64,000 bases of DNA from Hyperoodon ampullatus (Eukaryota > Chordata > Mammalia > Artiodactyla > Ziphiidae). Below are positions 23,005 through 34,844 of this stretch, piece after piece (position 1 is the stretch's first letter; each line of letters begins with the position of its first letter). The notes under the pieces are model-generated. The model was not told the DNA's origin and searched no databases. It saw nothing but the letters and a program-made list of their open reading frames with translations. Made by a program: the position numbers and the translations under genes. The stretch covers positions 39,650,338-39,714,337 of the forward strand of contig OX457061.1 in the NCBI GenBank assembly GCA_949752795.1, written 5' to 3'.

Positions 23005-23131
23005 TTTTCCCCTTTTTCTCTTCTTGTGAGTGTGTATGTGTATGCTTCTGTGTGTGATTTTGTCTGTATAGCTTTGCTTTTACCATTTGTTCTAGGGTTC
23101 TGTCTGTCCGTTTCTGTTTTGTTTTGTTTGT
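21733..23131 (+). promoter_or_regulatory. L1 5' UTR (type 1), first part, CpG-rich
   Basis: It begins GGGAGAGGCTTCAAAATGGCGG, the G-rich start and ATGGCGG box typical of full-length L1 5' ends, where the internal pol II promoter and a YY1-like site sit in this family. From about 21990 to 22780 it is G+C-rich and dense in CpG (for example TTCGCGGGC, GAAGCCGCCGAGG), unlike any neighbour. Frames of 158, 128 and 181 codons arise here from composition only. The part ends where the minus-strand L1 inserted and resumes at 29063. Continued promoter activity is possible but not shown. Confidence 0.8.
22945..22995. repeat. (AT)n microsatellite, about 25 units, plus T run
   Basis: An uninterrupted AT run of about 51 bases is followed by about a dozen T. 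It lies in the L1 5' UTR and is the longest pure dinucleotide run in the window. It produces the repeated Y-I-Y-I frames on both strands, which are not proteins. Confidence 0.97.
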
Positions 23132-23379
23132 TGTTGTTGTTTTAATTTAATTTTATTTATTTTTTTATACAGCAGGTTCTTATTAGTCATCAATTTTATA
23201 CACATCAGTGTATGCATGTCAATCCCAATCGCCCAATTCAGCACACCACCATCCCCACACCATCCCCGCAGCTTTCCCCCCTTGGTGTCCATACGTTTGT
23301 TCTCTACATCTGAGTCTCAATTTCTGTCCTGCAAACCAGTTCATCTTTACCATTTTTCTAGGTTCCACATATATGCGTT

Positions 23380-26300
23380 CATATACGATATTTGTTTTTC
23401 TCTTTCTGACTTACTTCACTCTGTATGACAGTCTCTAGGTCCATCCACGTCTCAAGAAATGACTCAATTTCATTCCTTTTTATGGCTGAGTAATATTCCA
23501 TTGTATATATGTACCACATCTTCTTTATCCATTCGTCTATCGATGGGCATTTAGGTTGCTTCCATGACCTGGCTATTGTAAATAGTGCTGCAATGAACAT
23601 TGGGGTGCATGTGTCTTTTTGAATTATGTGTTTTCTCTGGGTATATGCCCAGCAGAGGGATTCCTGGATCATATGGTAATTCTATTTTTAGTTTTTTAAT
23701 GAAACTCCATACTGTTTTCCATAGTGGCTGTATCAATCTACATTCCTACAAACAGTGCAAGAGGGTTCCCTTTTCTCCACACCCTCTCCAGCATTTGTTG
23801 CTTGTAGATTTTCTGTTGATACCCATTCTAACTGGTATGAGGTGATACATCATTGTAGTTTTGACTTGCATTTCTCTAATAATTAGTGATGTTGAGCAGC
23901 TTTTCATGTGCTTCTTGGCCATCTGTATGTCTTCTTTGGAGAAATGTCTATTTAGGTCTTCTGCCCATTTTTGGATTGGGTTGTTTGTTTCTTCAATATC
24001 GAGCTGCATGAGCTGTTTATATATTTTGGAGATTAATCCTTTGTCCATAGATTCATTTGCAAATATTTTCTCCCATTCTGAGGGCTGTCTTTTCATCTTG
24101 TTTATGATTTCCTTTGCTGTGCAAAAGCTTTGAAGTTTCATTAGGTCCCATTTGTTTATTTTTGTTTTTATTTTGTTTATTTTGTTTTTTCCATTACTCT
24201 AGGAGGTTGATCAAAAAAGATCTTGTTATGATTTACATCAAAGAGTGTTCTTCCTATGTTTTCCTCTAAGAGTTTTATAGTGTCTGGTCTTACATTTAGG
24301 TCTTGAATCCATTTTGAGTTTATTTTTGTGTATGGTGTTAGGGAGTGTTCTAATTTCATTTTTTACATGTAGCTGTCCAGTTTTCCCAGCACCACTTATT
24401 GAGGAAACTGTCTTTTCTCCATTGAATATCCTTGCCTCCTTTGTCATAGATTAGTTGAACATACGTGTGTGGGTTTATCTCTGGGCTTTCTATCTTGTTC
24501 CATTTATCTATGTTTCTGTTTTTGTGCAAGTACCATACTGTCTTGATTACTGTAGCTTTGTAGTATAGTCTGAAGTCAGGGAGACTGATTCCTCCAGCTC
24601 TGTTTTTTTCCCTCAGGATTGCTTTGGCTATTTGGGGTCTTTTGTGTCTCCATACAAATTTTAAGATTATTTGTTCTAGTTCCATAAAAAATGCCATTGG
24701 TAATTTGTTAGGAATTGCATTGAATCTGTAGATTGCTTTGGATAGTATATTCATTTTAACAATATTGATTCTTCCAATCCAAGAACATGGTATATCTCTC
24801 CATCTGTTGGTATCAACTTTAATTTCTTTCATCAGCGTCTTATGGTTTTCTGCATACAGGTCTTTTGTCTCCCTAGCTAGTTTTATTCCTAGGTATTTTA
24901 TTCTTTTTGTTGCAATGGTAAATGGGAGTGTTTCCTTAATTTCTCCTTCAGATTTTTCATCATTAGTGTATGGGAGTGCAAGAGATTTCTGTGCATTAAT
25001 TTTGTATCCTGCAACTTTACCAAATTCATTGATTAGCTCTAGTAGTTTTCTGGTGGCATTTTTAGGATTCTCTATGTATAGTATCATGTCATCTTCAAAC
25101 AGTGACAGTTTTACTTCTTCTTTTCCAGTTTCTATTCCTTTTATTTCTTTTTCTCCTCTGATTGCCGTGGCTAGGACTTCCAAAACTATGGTGAATAATA
25201 GTGGTAAGAGTGGACATCCCTGTCTTGTTCCTGATCTTAGAGGAAATGCTTTCAGTTTTTCACCATTGAGAATGATGTTTGCTGTGGGTTTGTCGTATAT
25301 GGCTTTTATTATGTTGAGATAGGTTCCCTCTATGGCCACTTTCTGGAGAGTTTTTATCTTAAGTGGGTGTTGAATTTTATCAAAAGCTCTTTCTGCATCT
25401 TTTGAGATGATCATATGGTTTTTATTCTTCAATTTGTTAATATGGTGTATCACATTGATTGATTTGCATATATTGAAAAATGCTTCCTTGCATCCCCGGG
25501 ATAAATCCCACTTGATCATGGTGTATGATCCTTTCAGTGTGTTTCTGGATCCTGTTTACTAGTATTTTGTTGAGTATTTTTGCATCTATATTCATCAGTG
25601 ATATTGGTCTGTAATTTTCTTTTTTTTTTTTTTTTAGTATCTTTGTCTGGTTTTGGTATCCAGGTGATGGTGGCCTCATAGAATGAGTTTCAGAGTGTTT
25701 TTTCCTCTGCAAATTTTTGGAAGAGTTTGAGCAGGATGGGTGTTAGCTCTTCTCTAAATGTTTGATAGAATTCACCTGTGTGGCCATCTGGTCCTGGACT
25801 TTTGTTTGTTGGAATATTTTTAATCATAGTTTCAATTTCATTACCTGTGATTGGTCTCTTCATATTTTCTATTTCTTCCTGGTTCAGTGTTGGAAGGTTA
25901 TACCTTTCTAAGAATTTGTCCATTTCTTCCAGGTTGTCCATTTTATTGGCATAGAGTTGCTTGTAGTAATCTCTCATGACCCTTTGTATTTCTGCAGTGT
26001 CAGTTGTAACTTCTCCTTTTTCATTTCTAATTTTATTGATTTGAGTCCTCTCCCTCTTTTTCTTGATGAGTCTGGCTAATGGTTTACCAATTTTGTTTAT
26101 CTTCTCAAAGAAACAGCTTTTCACTTTATTGATCTTTTCTATTGTTTACTTTGTTTCTATTTGCTTTATTTCTGCTCTGATCTTTATGATTTCTTTCCTT
26201 CTGCTAACTTTGGGTTTTGTTTGTTCTTCTTTCTCTAGTTCCCTTAGGTGTAATGTGAGATTGTTTATGTGAAATTTTTCTTGTTTTTTGATGTAGGCTT

Positions 26301-27210
26301 GTATATCTATAAACTTCCCTCTTAGAACTGCTTTTGCTGTATCCTATAGGTTTTGGATCATCGTGTTTTCATTGTCATTTATCTCTAGGTATTTTTTTAT
26401 TTCCTCTTTGATTTCTTCTGTGATCTCTTGGTTATTTAGTAACGTATTGTTTAGCCTCCATGTGTTTGTGTGTTTTACGTTTTTTTCCCTGTAATTCATT
26501 TCTAATCTCTAAGCGCTGTGGTCAGAAAAGATGTTTGATATGATTTCAATTTTCTTAAATTTACTGAGGCTTGATTTGTGACCCCAGATGTGATCTATCC
26601 TGGAGAATGTTCCGTGCGCACTTGAGAAGAAAGTGTAACTGCTGGTTTTGGATGGAATGTCCTATAAATGTCAATTAAATCTATCTGGTCTATTGTGTCA
26701 TTTAAAGCTTCTGTTTCCTTATTTATTTTCTTTTTGGATGATCTGTCCATTGGTGTAAGTGAGGTGTTAAAGTCCCCCACTATTATTGTGTTACTGTCGA
26801 TTTCCTCTTTTACAGCTGTTAGCAGTTGCCTTATGTATTGAGGTGCTCCTATGTTTTGTGCCTGTATATTTATAATTGTTATATTTTCTTCTTGGATTGA
26901 TCCCTTGATCATTATGTAGTGTCCTCCTTCTCTCTTGTAACATTCTTTATTTTAAAGTCTATTTTATCTGATATGAGTATTGCTACTCCAGCTTTTCTTT
27001 GATTTCCATTTGCATGGAATATCTTTTTCCATCCTCTGACTCTCAGTCTGTATGTGTCCCTAGGTCTCAAGTGGGTCTCTTGTAGAAAGCATATATGGGT
27101 CTTGTTTTATATCCATTCAACAAGCCTGTGTCTTTTGGTCGGAGTGTTTAATCCATTCACTTTTAAGGTAATTATCGATATGTATGTTCCTATGACCATT
27201 TTCTTAATTG
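23380..27210 (-). pseudogene. L1 ORF2 remnant, nearly complete but frameshifted
   Basis: Endonuclease text is in the 26595-26912 frame: I-I-V-G-D-F-N-T and P-M-D-R-S, so the GDFN aspartate is retained. The RT begins in 25690-26124 (S-P-G-P-D-G-H, where the family has G-F), and 24356-25519 is a long 387-codon frame covering the RT core and thumb. Its catalytic box reads F-E-D-D-M-I-L-Y (25088-25099 carries FEDD) instead of F-A-D-D: both aspartates remain but the alanine is replaced. The C-terminal [14 protein letters not shown] motif is in 23551-23736. The pieces are in different frames, so no full protein can be made. Confidence 0.88.
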
Positions 27211-27256
27211 TTATGGTTTTGTTTTTGTAGGTCCTTTTCTTCTCTTGTGTTTCCCA

Positions 27257-28120
27257 CTTAGAGAAGTTCCTTTAACATTTGTTGTAAAGCTGGTTTGGTG
27301 GTGCTGAATTCTCTTAGCTTTTGCTTGTCTGTAAAGCTTTTGATTTCTCCATCGAATCTGAATGAGATCCTGGGTAGAGTAATCTTGGTTGTAGGTTCTT
27401 CCCTTTCATTACTTTAAGTATATCATGCCACTCCCTTCTGGCTTGTAGAGTTTCTGCTGAGAAATCAGCTGTTAACCTTATGGGAGTTCCCCTGTATGTT
27501 ATTTGTCATTTTTCCCTTGCTGCTTTCAATAATTTTTCTTTGCTTTAATTTTTGCCAATTTGGTCACTATGTGTCTCTGCGTGTTTCTCTGTGGGTTAAT
27601 CCTGCCTGGGACTCTGTGCTTCCTGGACTTGGGTGGCTATTTCCTTTCCCATGTTAGGTAAGTTTTCGACTATAATCTCTTCAAATATTTTCTCTGGTCC
27701 TTTCTCTCTCTCTTCTTCTTCTGAGACACCTATAATGTGAACGTTGATGCATTTATTGTTGTCCCAGAGGTCTCTTAGGCTGTCTTCATTTCTTTTCCTT
27801 CTTTTTTCTTTTTTCTGTTCTGCAGCAGTGAATTCCACCATTCTGTCTTCCAGGTCACTTATCCTTTCTTCTGCCTCAGTTATTCTGCTATTGATTCCTT
27901 CTAGTGTAGTTTTCATTTCAGTTATTGTACTGTTCATCTCTGTTTGTTTGTTCTTTAATTATTCTAGGTCTTTGTTAAACATTTCTTGCATCTTCTCGAT
28001 CTTTGCCTCCATTCTTTTTCCGAGGTCCTGGATCATCTTCACTATCATTATTCTGAATTCTTTTTCTGGAAGGTTGCCTATCTCCACTTCACTTAGTTGT
28101 TTTTCTGGGGTTTAATCTTG
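27257..28120 (-). pseudogene. L1 ORF1 remnant (minus)
   Basis: The frame 27596-27937 gives an ORF1p N-terminal coiled-coil region with repeated I-T-E-A-E-E-R-I-S-D-L-E-D and an acidic V-S-E-E-E-E-R stretch leading into the RRM. The C-terminal domain lies at about 27257-27470 in another frame, and the ORF ends at a TAA near 27257. ORF1p is the RNA-binding chaperone of the L1 particle. Here it is broken by at least one frameshift. Confidence 0.8.
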
Positions 28121-28135
28121 TTCCTTCATCTGGCA

Positions 28136-29062
28136 CATAGCCCTCTGCCTTTTTATCTTCTCTATCTTTCTGTGAATGTGGTTTTTGTTCCACAGTCTGC
28201 AGGATTGTAGTTCTTCTTGCTTCTGCTGTCTGCCCTCTGGTGGATGAGACTATCTAAGAGGCTTGTGTAAGTTTCCTGATGGGGGGGACTGGTGGTGGGT
28301 AGAACTGATTGTTGCTCTGGTGGGCAGAGCTCAGTAAAACTTTAATCTTCTTGACTGTTGATGGGTGGGGCTGGGCTCCTCCCTGTTGGTTGTTTGGCCT
28401 GAGACAACCCAACACTGGTGCCTACCTGGGCTCTTTGTGGGGCTAATGACAGACTCTGGAAGGGCTCACACCAAGGAGTAATTCCCAGAACTTCTGTTTC
28501 AAATGTCTTGTCCCCATGCTGAGCCACAGTCACCCACCGCCTCTGCCGGAAGCCCTCCAACACTAGCAGGTAGGTCTGATTCAGTCTCCCCTGGGTTCAC
28601 TGCTCCTTCCCCTGGTTCCCGATACACATACTACTTTGTGTGTGTCCTCCAAGAGTGGGGTCTCTGTTTCCCCCAGTCCTGTCGAAGTCCTGCAATCAAT
28701 TCCCACTAGACATCAAAGTCTGATTCTCTAGGAATTCCTACTCCCATTGCCAGACCCCTGGGTTGGGAAGCCTGTCATGGGGCTCAGAACCTTCACTCCA
28801 GTGGGTGGACTTCTGTGGTATAAGTGTTCTCCAGTCTGTGAGTCACCCACCCAGCAGTTATGCGATTTGATTTTTCTGTGATTGCGCCCCTCCTACTGTC
28901 TCATTGTGGCTTTTCCTTTGTCTTTGGATATGCGGTATCTTTTTTGGTGAGTTCCAGTGTCTTCCTGTTGATGACTGTCCAGCAGCTAGTTATGATTCTG
29001 CTGTTCCTGCAAGAGGGAGTGAGAGCACGTCCTTCTACTCCGACACCTTGGTTCCTCTCCTG
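28136..29062 (-). promoter_or_regulatory. L1 5' UTR (type 2), minus strand
   Basis: Read on the minus strand from 29062, the 5' end contains AACCAAGGTGTCGGAGTAG, then CACTCCCTCTTGCAGG, AGCTGCTGGACAGTCATC and GGAAGACACTGGAACTCACC. The same order is found in the plus-strand L1 at 46312, so both belong to one 5' UTR type. It differs from type 1 at 21733 and from type 3 at 38371. It points leftward, so the remaining 5' UTR of the plus-strand L1 and this one meet head to head at 29062. Confidence 0.78.
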
Positions 29063-29792
29063 TTTGTTTTTTTAGTATAGTTTTCAGTGCTTGTTATCTT
29101 TGGTGAATTTGTTTTTTGGTTTGGGGGTTCTTTCTTTTTTTTTAATTACTTAAAAAATTTTTTAAATAATATTTTTTATTTTAATAGCTTTTATATTATT
29201 TTCTCTTTGTCTTTCTTTCTTTCTTTCTTTCTTTTCTTTTCTCTTCTCCCTTTTATTCTGATCCGTATGGATGACAGGCTCTTGGTGCTCCAGCTAGGTG
29301 GAGGGCCATGCCTCTGAGGTGGGAGAGCCAAGTTCAGGACATTGGTCTACTAGAGACTTCCCAGCTCCATATAATATCAAACGGCAAAAATCTCCCAGAT
29401 CTCCATCTCAATGCCAAGACCTAGCTCCACTCAATGACCAGCAAGCTACAGTGCTGGACACCCTATGCCATACAACTAGCAAGATAAGAACACAACCGCA
29501 CCCATTAGCAGAGAGGCTGCCTGAAATCATAATAAGATCACACACAGACACTCCAAAACACACCACCAGACATGTACTTACCCACCAGAAAGACAAGATC
29601 CAGCCTCATCCACCAGAACACAGGCATGACTCCCCTCCACCAGGAAGCCTACACAACCCACTGAACCAACCTTAGCCACTGGGGACAGACACCAAAAGAA
29701 ACGGGAACTACGAACGTGCAGCCTGTGAAAAGGAGACCCCAAACACAGTAAGTTAAGCAATTAAGCAAAATAAGAAGACAAACACACAGCAG
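29063..29792 (+). promoter_or_regulatory. L1 5' UTR (type 1), second part
   Basis: The 5' UTR resumes after the nested L1 with a T-rich tract, a (CTTT)n run (29208-29240), then CCCTTTTATTCTGATCCG, GACAGGCTCTTGGTGCTCC and a long A/C-rich stretch ending near the ORF1 start. The text from about 29340 to 29760 (for example ACCAGCAAGCTACAGTGCTG) is the usual pre-ORF1 leader. A 125-codon frame here is not a known protein. Confidence 0.8.
29208..29240. repeat. (CTTT)n pyrimidine microsatellite
   Basis: Repeated CTTT units with minor interruptions form a polypyrimidine tract inside the L1 5' UTR. Such tracts vary in length between copies of the family. Confidence 0.9.
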
Positions 29793-30657
29793 ATGAAGTA
29801 CAAGGTAAAAATCCACCAGACCTAACAAATGAAGAAGAAATAGGCAGTCTACCTGAAAAAGAATTCAGAATAATGATAGTAAAGATGATCCAAAATCTTG
29901 GAAATAGAATGGAGAAAATACAAGAAACGTTTAACAAGGACCTAGAAGAACTAAAGAGCAAACAAACAATGGTGAATAACACAATAAATGAAATTAAAAA
30001 TTCTCTAGAAGGAATCAATAGCAGAATAACTGAGGCAGAAGAATGGATAAGTGACCTGGAAGATAAAATAGTGGAAATAACTACTGCAGAGCAGAATAAA
30101 GAAAAAAGAATGAAAAGAATTGAGGACACTCTCAGAGACTGCTAGGACAATATTAAACACAAAAACATTGGAATTATAGGAGTCCCAGAAGAAGAAGAGA
30201 AAAGAAAGGGACTGGGAAAATATTTGAAGAGATTATAGTTGAAAACTTCCCTAATATGGGAAAGGAAATCATTAATCAAGTCCAGGAAGCACAGAGAGTC
30301 CCATACAGGATAAATCCAAAAGAGAAACATGCCAAGACACATATTAATCAAACTATCAAAAATGAAATACAAAGAAAAATAGTAAAAGCAGCAAGGGAAA
30401 AGCAGCAAATCATACGCAAGGTAATCCCCATAGGGTTAACACCTGATCTTTCAGCATAAATTTTGCAAGCCAGAAGGGAGTGGCATGACATATTTAAAGT
30501 GATGAAAGAGAAAAACCTACAACCAAGATTACTCTACCCAGCAAGGATCTCATTCAGTATTGATGGAGAAATTAAAACCTTTACAGACAAGCAAAAGCTA
30601 AGAGAATTCAGCACCACCAAACCAGCTTTGCAACAAATGCTAAAGGAACTTCTCTAG
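29793..30657 (+). pseudogene. L1 ORF1 remnant with premature stop
   Basis: The frame 29873-30145 gives the coiled-coil part: M-I-V-K-M-I-Q-N-L-G, then L-E-G-I-N-S-R-I-T-E-A-E-E-W-I-S-D-L-E-D. It ends at a TAG right after D-T-L-R-D-C, where the family continues L-R-D-L-W-D-N. The middle follows in 30256-30459 and the C-terminal domain in 30463-30657 (M-Q-A-R-R-E-W, then L-Y-P-A-R-I-S-F and F-T-D-K-Q-K-L). It ends at the expected TAG (30655-30657). At least one stop and one frameshift make it non-functional. Confidence 0.87.
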
Positions 30658-30716
30658 GCAGGGAATACAAGAGAAGGAGAAAACCTACAATAACAAACCC
30701 AAAACAATTAAGAAAA

Positions 30717-33700
30717 TGGTAATAGGAACATACATATTGATAGCTACCTAAATGTAAATGCATTAAATGCTCTAACCAAGACACAGAATGGCTGAATGGA
30801 TACAAAAACAAGAGCCATATATATGCTGTATACAAGACCCACGTCAGACCTAGGGACATATACAGACTGAAAGTAAGGGGATAGAAAAAGATATTCCATG
30901 CAAACGGAAATCAAAAGAAAGCTGGAGTAACAATACTCATATCAGATAAAATAGACTTTAAAATAAATACTGTTACAAGAGACAAAGTCTCTGCATAATG
31001 ATCAACAGATCAATCCATGAAGAAGATATAACAATTATAAATATTTATGCACCCAACCTAGGAAAACCTCAATACATAAGGCAAATGCTAACAGCTATAA
31101 AAGGGGAAATCGACAGTAACACAAAAATAGTGGGAGACTTTAACATCCTACTTACACCAATGGACAGATCATCCAGACAGAAAATTAATAAGGAAACAAG
31201 CTTTAAATGACACAATAGACCACATAGACTTAATTGATTTTTATAGGACATTCCATCCCAAAACAACAGAATACACTTACTTCTCAAATGCTCATGAAAC
31301 ATTCTCCAGGATAGATCATATCTTGGCTCACAAATCAAGCCTTCGTAAATTTAAGAAAATTGAAGTCGTATCAAGTATCTTTTTTGGCCACAATGCTATG
31401 ACACTGGATATCAATTACAGGAAAAAATCTGTAAAAAATACAAACACACGGAGGCTAAACAATACACTCCTTAATAACCAAGAGATCACAGAAGAATTCA
31501 AAGAGGAAATCAAAAAATACCTAGAAACAAATGACAATGAAAACAAGGTGACCCAAAATCTATGGGATGCAGTAAAAGCAGTTTGAAGAGGGAAGTTTAT
31601 AGCAATACAATCCTACCTTAAGAAACAGGGAACATCTGAAACAAAAAACCTAACCTTACACCTAAAGCAATTAGAGAAAGAAGAACAAAAAACCCTCCAA
31701 AGTTAGCAGAAGGAAAGAAATCATAAAGATCAGATTGGAAATAAAAAGCAATGAAGGAAACAATAGCAAATATCAATAAAACTAAAACCTGGTTCTCTGA
31801 TAAGATAAACAAAATTGATAAACCATTAGCCAGACTCATCAAGAAAAAAAGGGAGAAGACTCAAATCAATAGAATTAGAAATGAAAAAGAAGAAACAACT
31901 GACACTGCAGAAGTACAAAGGATCATGAGAGATTACTACAAGCAACTATATGCCAATAAAATGGACAATGTGGAAGAAATGGACAAACTCTTAGAAAAGC
32001 CCAAGCTTCCAAGACTGGACCAGGAAGAAATAGAAAATATAAACAGACCAATCACAAGCACTGAAATTGAAACTGTGATTAAAAATCTTCCAACAAGCAA
32101 AAGCCCAGGACCAGATGGCTTCACATGCGAATTCCATCAAACATTTAGAGAAGCACTAACACCTACCCTTCGCCGACTCTTCCAAAATATAGCAGAGGGA
32201 GGAACATTCCCAAACTCATTCTATGAGGCCACCATCACCCTGATACCAATACCAGACAAAGACGTCACACACACAAAAAAAGAAAACTATAGGCCAATAT
32301 CAATGATGAACATAGATGCAAAAATCTTCAACAAAATGCTAGCAAACAGGATCCAACAGCACATAAAGGATCAAACACCATGATCAAGTGGAGTTTATCA
32401 CAGGAATGCAAGGATTTTCAGTATACGTAAATCAATCAATGTGAGGATCTATATTAACAACCTGAAGGAGCAAATCCATATGATCATCTCAATAGATGCA
32501 GAAAAGGGTTTTGACAAAATTGAATACCCATTTATGATAAAAACCCTTCAGAAAGTCAGCATAGAGGGAACTTACCTCAACATGATAAAGGCCACATATG
32601 ACAAACCCACAGCCAACATCATCCTCGATGGTAAAAAACTGAAACCATTTCCTCTAAAATCAGAAGCAAGAGAAGGATGCCCAATCTCACCACTATTATT
32701 CAACATAGTTTTGGGAGTTTTAGACACAGAAATCAGAGAAGAAAAAGAAATAAAAGGAATCCAAATTGGAAGATAAGAAGTAAAACTGTCACTGTTTGCA
32801 GAATGATACTATACATAAAGAATCCTAAAGATGCTACCAGAAAACTACTAGAGCTAATCAATGAATTTGGTAAAGTAGCAGGATACAAAATTAACACACA
32901 GAAATCTCTTTTATTTCTATACACTAATGATGAAAAATCTGAAAGAGAAATTAAGGAAACACTCTCATATACCACTGCAACACAAAGAATAAAATACCTA
33001 GGAATAAACCTACATAAGAAGACAAAAGACAGGAAACTATAAGACACTGATGAAGGAAATTAAAGAAGACACAAACAGATAGGGAGATATACCATGTTCT
33101 TGGATTGGAAGAATCAACATTGTGAAAATGATTATACTACCCAAAACAATCTACAGATTCAATGCAATCCCTAACAAATTCCCGATGGTGTTTTTCACAG
33201 AAATAGAACAAAAATTTCACAATTTGTATGGAAACGCAAAAGACCCCAAATAGCCAAAGCAACCTTGTGAAAGAAAAAAGGAGCTGGAGGAATCAGGTTC
33301 CCTGACTTCAGACTATACTACAAGTTACAGTAATAAAGACAATATGGTACTGGCTCAAAAACAGAAATGTAGATCAATGGAACAGGACAGAAAGCCCAGA
33401 GATAAATCCACGCACATATAGTCACCTTCTTTGATAAAGGAGGCAAGAATATACAATGGAGAAAATAAGTGGTGCTGGGAAAACAGGACAGCTACATGTA
33501 AAAGAATGAAATTAAAACACTTCCTATTGCCATACAAAAAAATAAACTCAAAATGGATTAAAGACGTAAATGTAAGGCCAGACACTACAAAACTCTTACA
33601 GGAAAACATAGGCAGAACACTCTATGATATAAATCACAGCAAGATCCTTTTTGACCTACCTCCTAGAGAAATGAAAATAAAAACAAAAATAAACAAGTGG

Positions 33701-34490
33701 AACCTAATTAAACGTAAAAGCTTTTGCACAGCAAAGGAAACCATAAACAAGACAAAAAGACAACCCTCAAAATGGAGAGAATATTTGCAAATGAAGCAAC
33801 GGACAAAGGATTAATCTCCAAAATATACAAGCAGCTCAAGCAACTCAATATCAAAACAATGAACAACCCAATCAAAAAATGGGCAGAAGACCTAAATAGA
33901 CAGTTCTCCACAGTAGATATACAGATGGCCAAGAGACACATGAATGGATGCTCAGCATCACTAATCATTAGAGAAATGCAAATCAAAACTACAATGAGGC
34001 ATCACCTCACACCGGTCAGAATGGCATCTTCAAAAAATCTAGAAACAATAAATGTTGGAGAGGGTGTGGAGAAAAGCGAACCCTCTTGCACTGTTGGTGG
34101 GAATGTAAATTGATACAGCCGATGTGGAGAACAGTATGGAGTTTCCTTAAAAAACTTAAAATAGTACTACCATATGACCCAGCAATCCCACTATGGAGCA
34201 TATACCCTGAGAAAACCATAATTCATAAAGACACATGTACCCCAGTGTTCACTGTAGCACTATTTACAATAGCCAGGACATGGAAGCAACCTAGATGTCC
34301 ATCAACAGATGAATGGATAAAGAAGATGTGGCACATATAGACAATGGAATATTACTCAGTCATAAAAAGAAATTTAATTGAGTTATTTCTAGTGAGGTGG
34401 ATGGACCTAGAGACTGTCATACAGAGTGAAGTAAGTCAGAAAGAGGAAAACAAATACCATATGCTAACACATATATATGGAATTAAAAAA
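30717..34490 (+). pseudogene. L1 ORF2 remnant with destroyed FADD box
   Basis: ORF2 would begin at the ATG at 30717. The endonuclease motifs N-I-Y-A-P-N, V-G-D-F-N and S-R-I-D-H-I-L are readable (30998-31210 and the DNA at 31300-31330). The RT fingers and palm follow in 31751-32383 (S-P-G-P-D-G-F) and 32441-32776. At about 32798-32805 the catalytic box is lost: TTTGCAGATGACATGATA-type DNA is shortened to TTTGCAGAATGATA, a 4-base deletion that frameshifts out of F-A-D-D. C-terminal pieces follow (33431-34340), ending near Y-S-V-I-K-R. Many stops are present. Confidence 0.88.
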
Positions 34491-34844
34491 AAATGTTTCT
34501 GATGATCCTAGGGGCAGAACAGGAATAAAGACTCAAATGTAGAGAATGAGCTTGAGGACATGGGGAGGGGTTAGTGTAAGCTGGGACGAAGTGAGAGAGT
34601 AGCACTGACATATATACACTACCAAATGTAAAATAGATAGCTTGTGGGAAGCAGCCTCATAGTACATGGAGATCAGCTCAGTGCTTTGTGACCACCAGAG
34701 TGGTGTGATAGGGAGTGTGGGAGGGAGGCACAAGATGGAGGGGATATGGGGATATATGTATATGTGGCTGATCCACTTTGTTATAAAGCAGAAACTAACA
34801 CAATATTGTAAAGCAATTATACTCCAATAAAGATGTTAAAAAAT
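34491..34844 (+). terminator. L1 3' UTR (type A) with poly(A) signal
   Basis: The 3' UTR contains GGGGAGGGGTTAGTGTAAGC, CAGTGCTTTGTGACCACC, a G-rich GGGAGTGTGGGAGGG tract and AATAAAG at about 34827-34833, then a short A-rich tail. The same 3' UTR type ends the copies at 6415 and 17653. The G-rich tract could form a G-quadruplex, as described for other L1 3' UTRs. The outer target duplication follows at 34845. Confidence 0.85.

Larger units (their letters stand above)
23132..29062 (-). mobile_element. near-full-length minus-strand L1 nested in the 5' UTR
   Basis: A second L1 lies on the minus strand. Its antisense A tail is at 23132-23168, then comes a type B 3' UTR, ORF2 (about 27210 down to 23380), ORF1 (about 28120 down to 27257) and a type 2 5' UTR ending at about 29062. 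It interrupts the 5' UTR of the plus-strand L1, which resumes at TTTTTTTAGTATAG. Similar T/G-rich words (TGTTTGTT) at both junctions fit a short or decayed target duplication, but low complexity makes this uncertain. At about 5.9 kb it is full length for the family. Many stops show it is inactive. Confidence 0.85.

Noticed and set aside
22484..23029. 181-codon plus-strand open frame
   Set aside because: It lies in the CpG-rich L1 5' UTR and ends in Y-I-Y-I repeats from the AT microsatellite; opposing frames of similar length overlap it.
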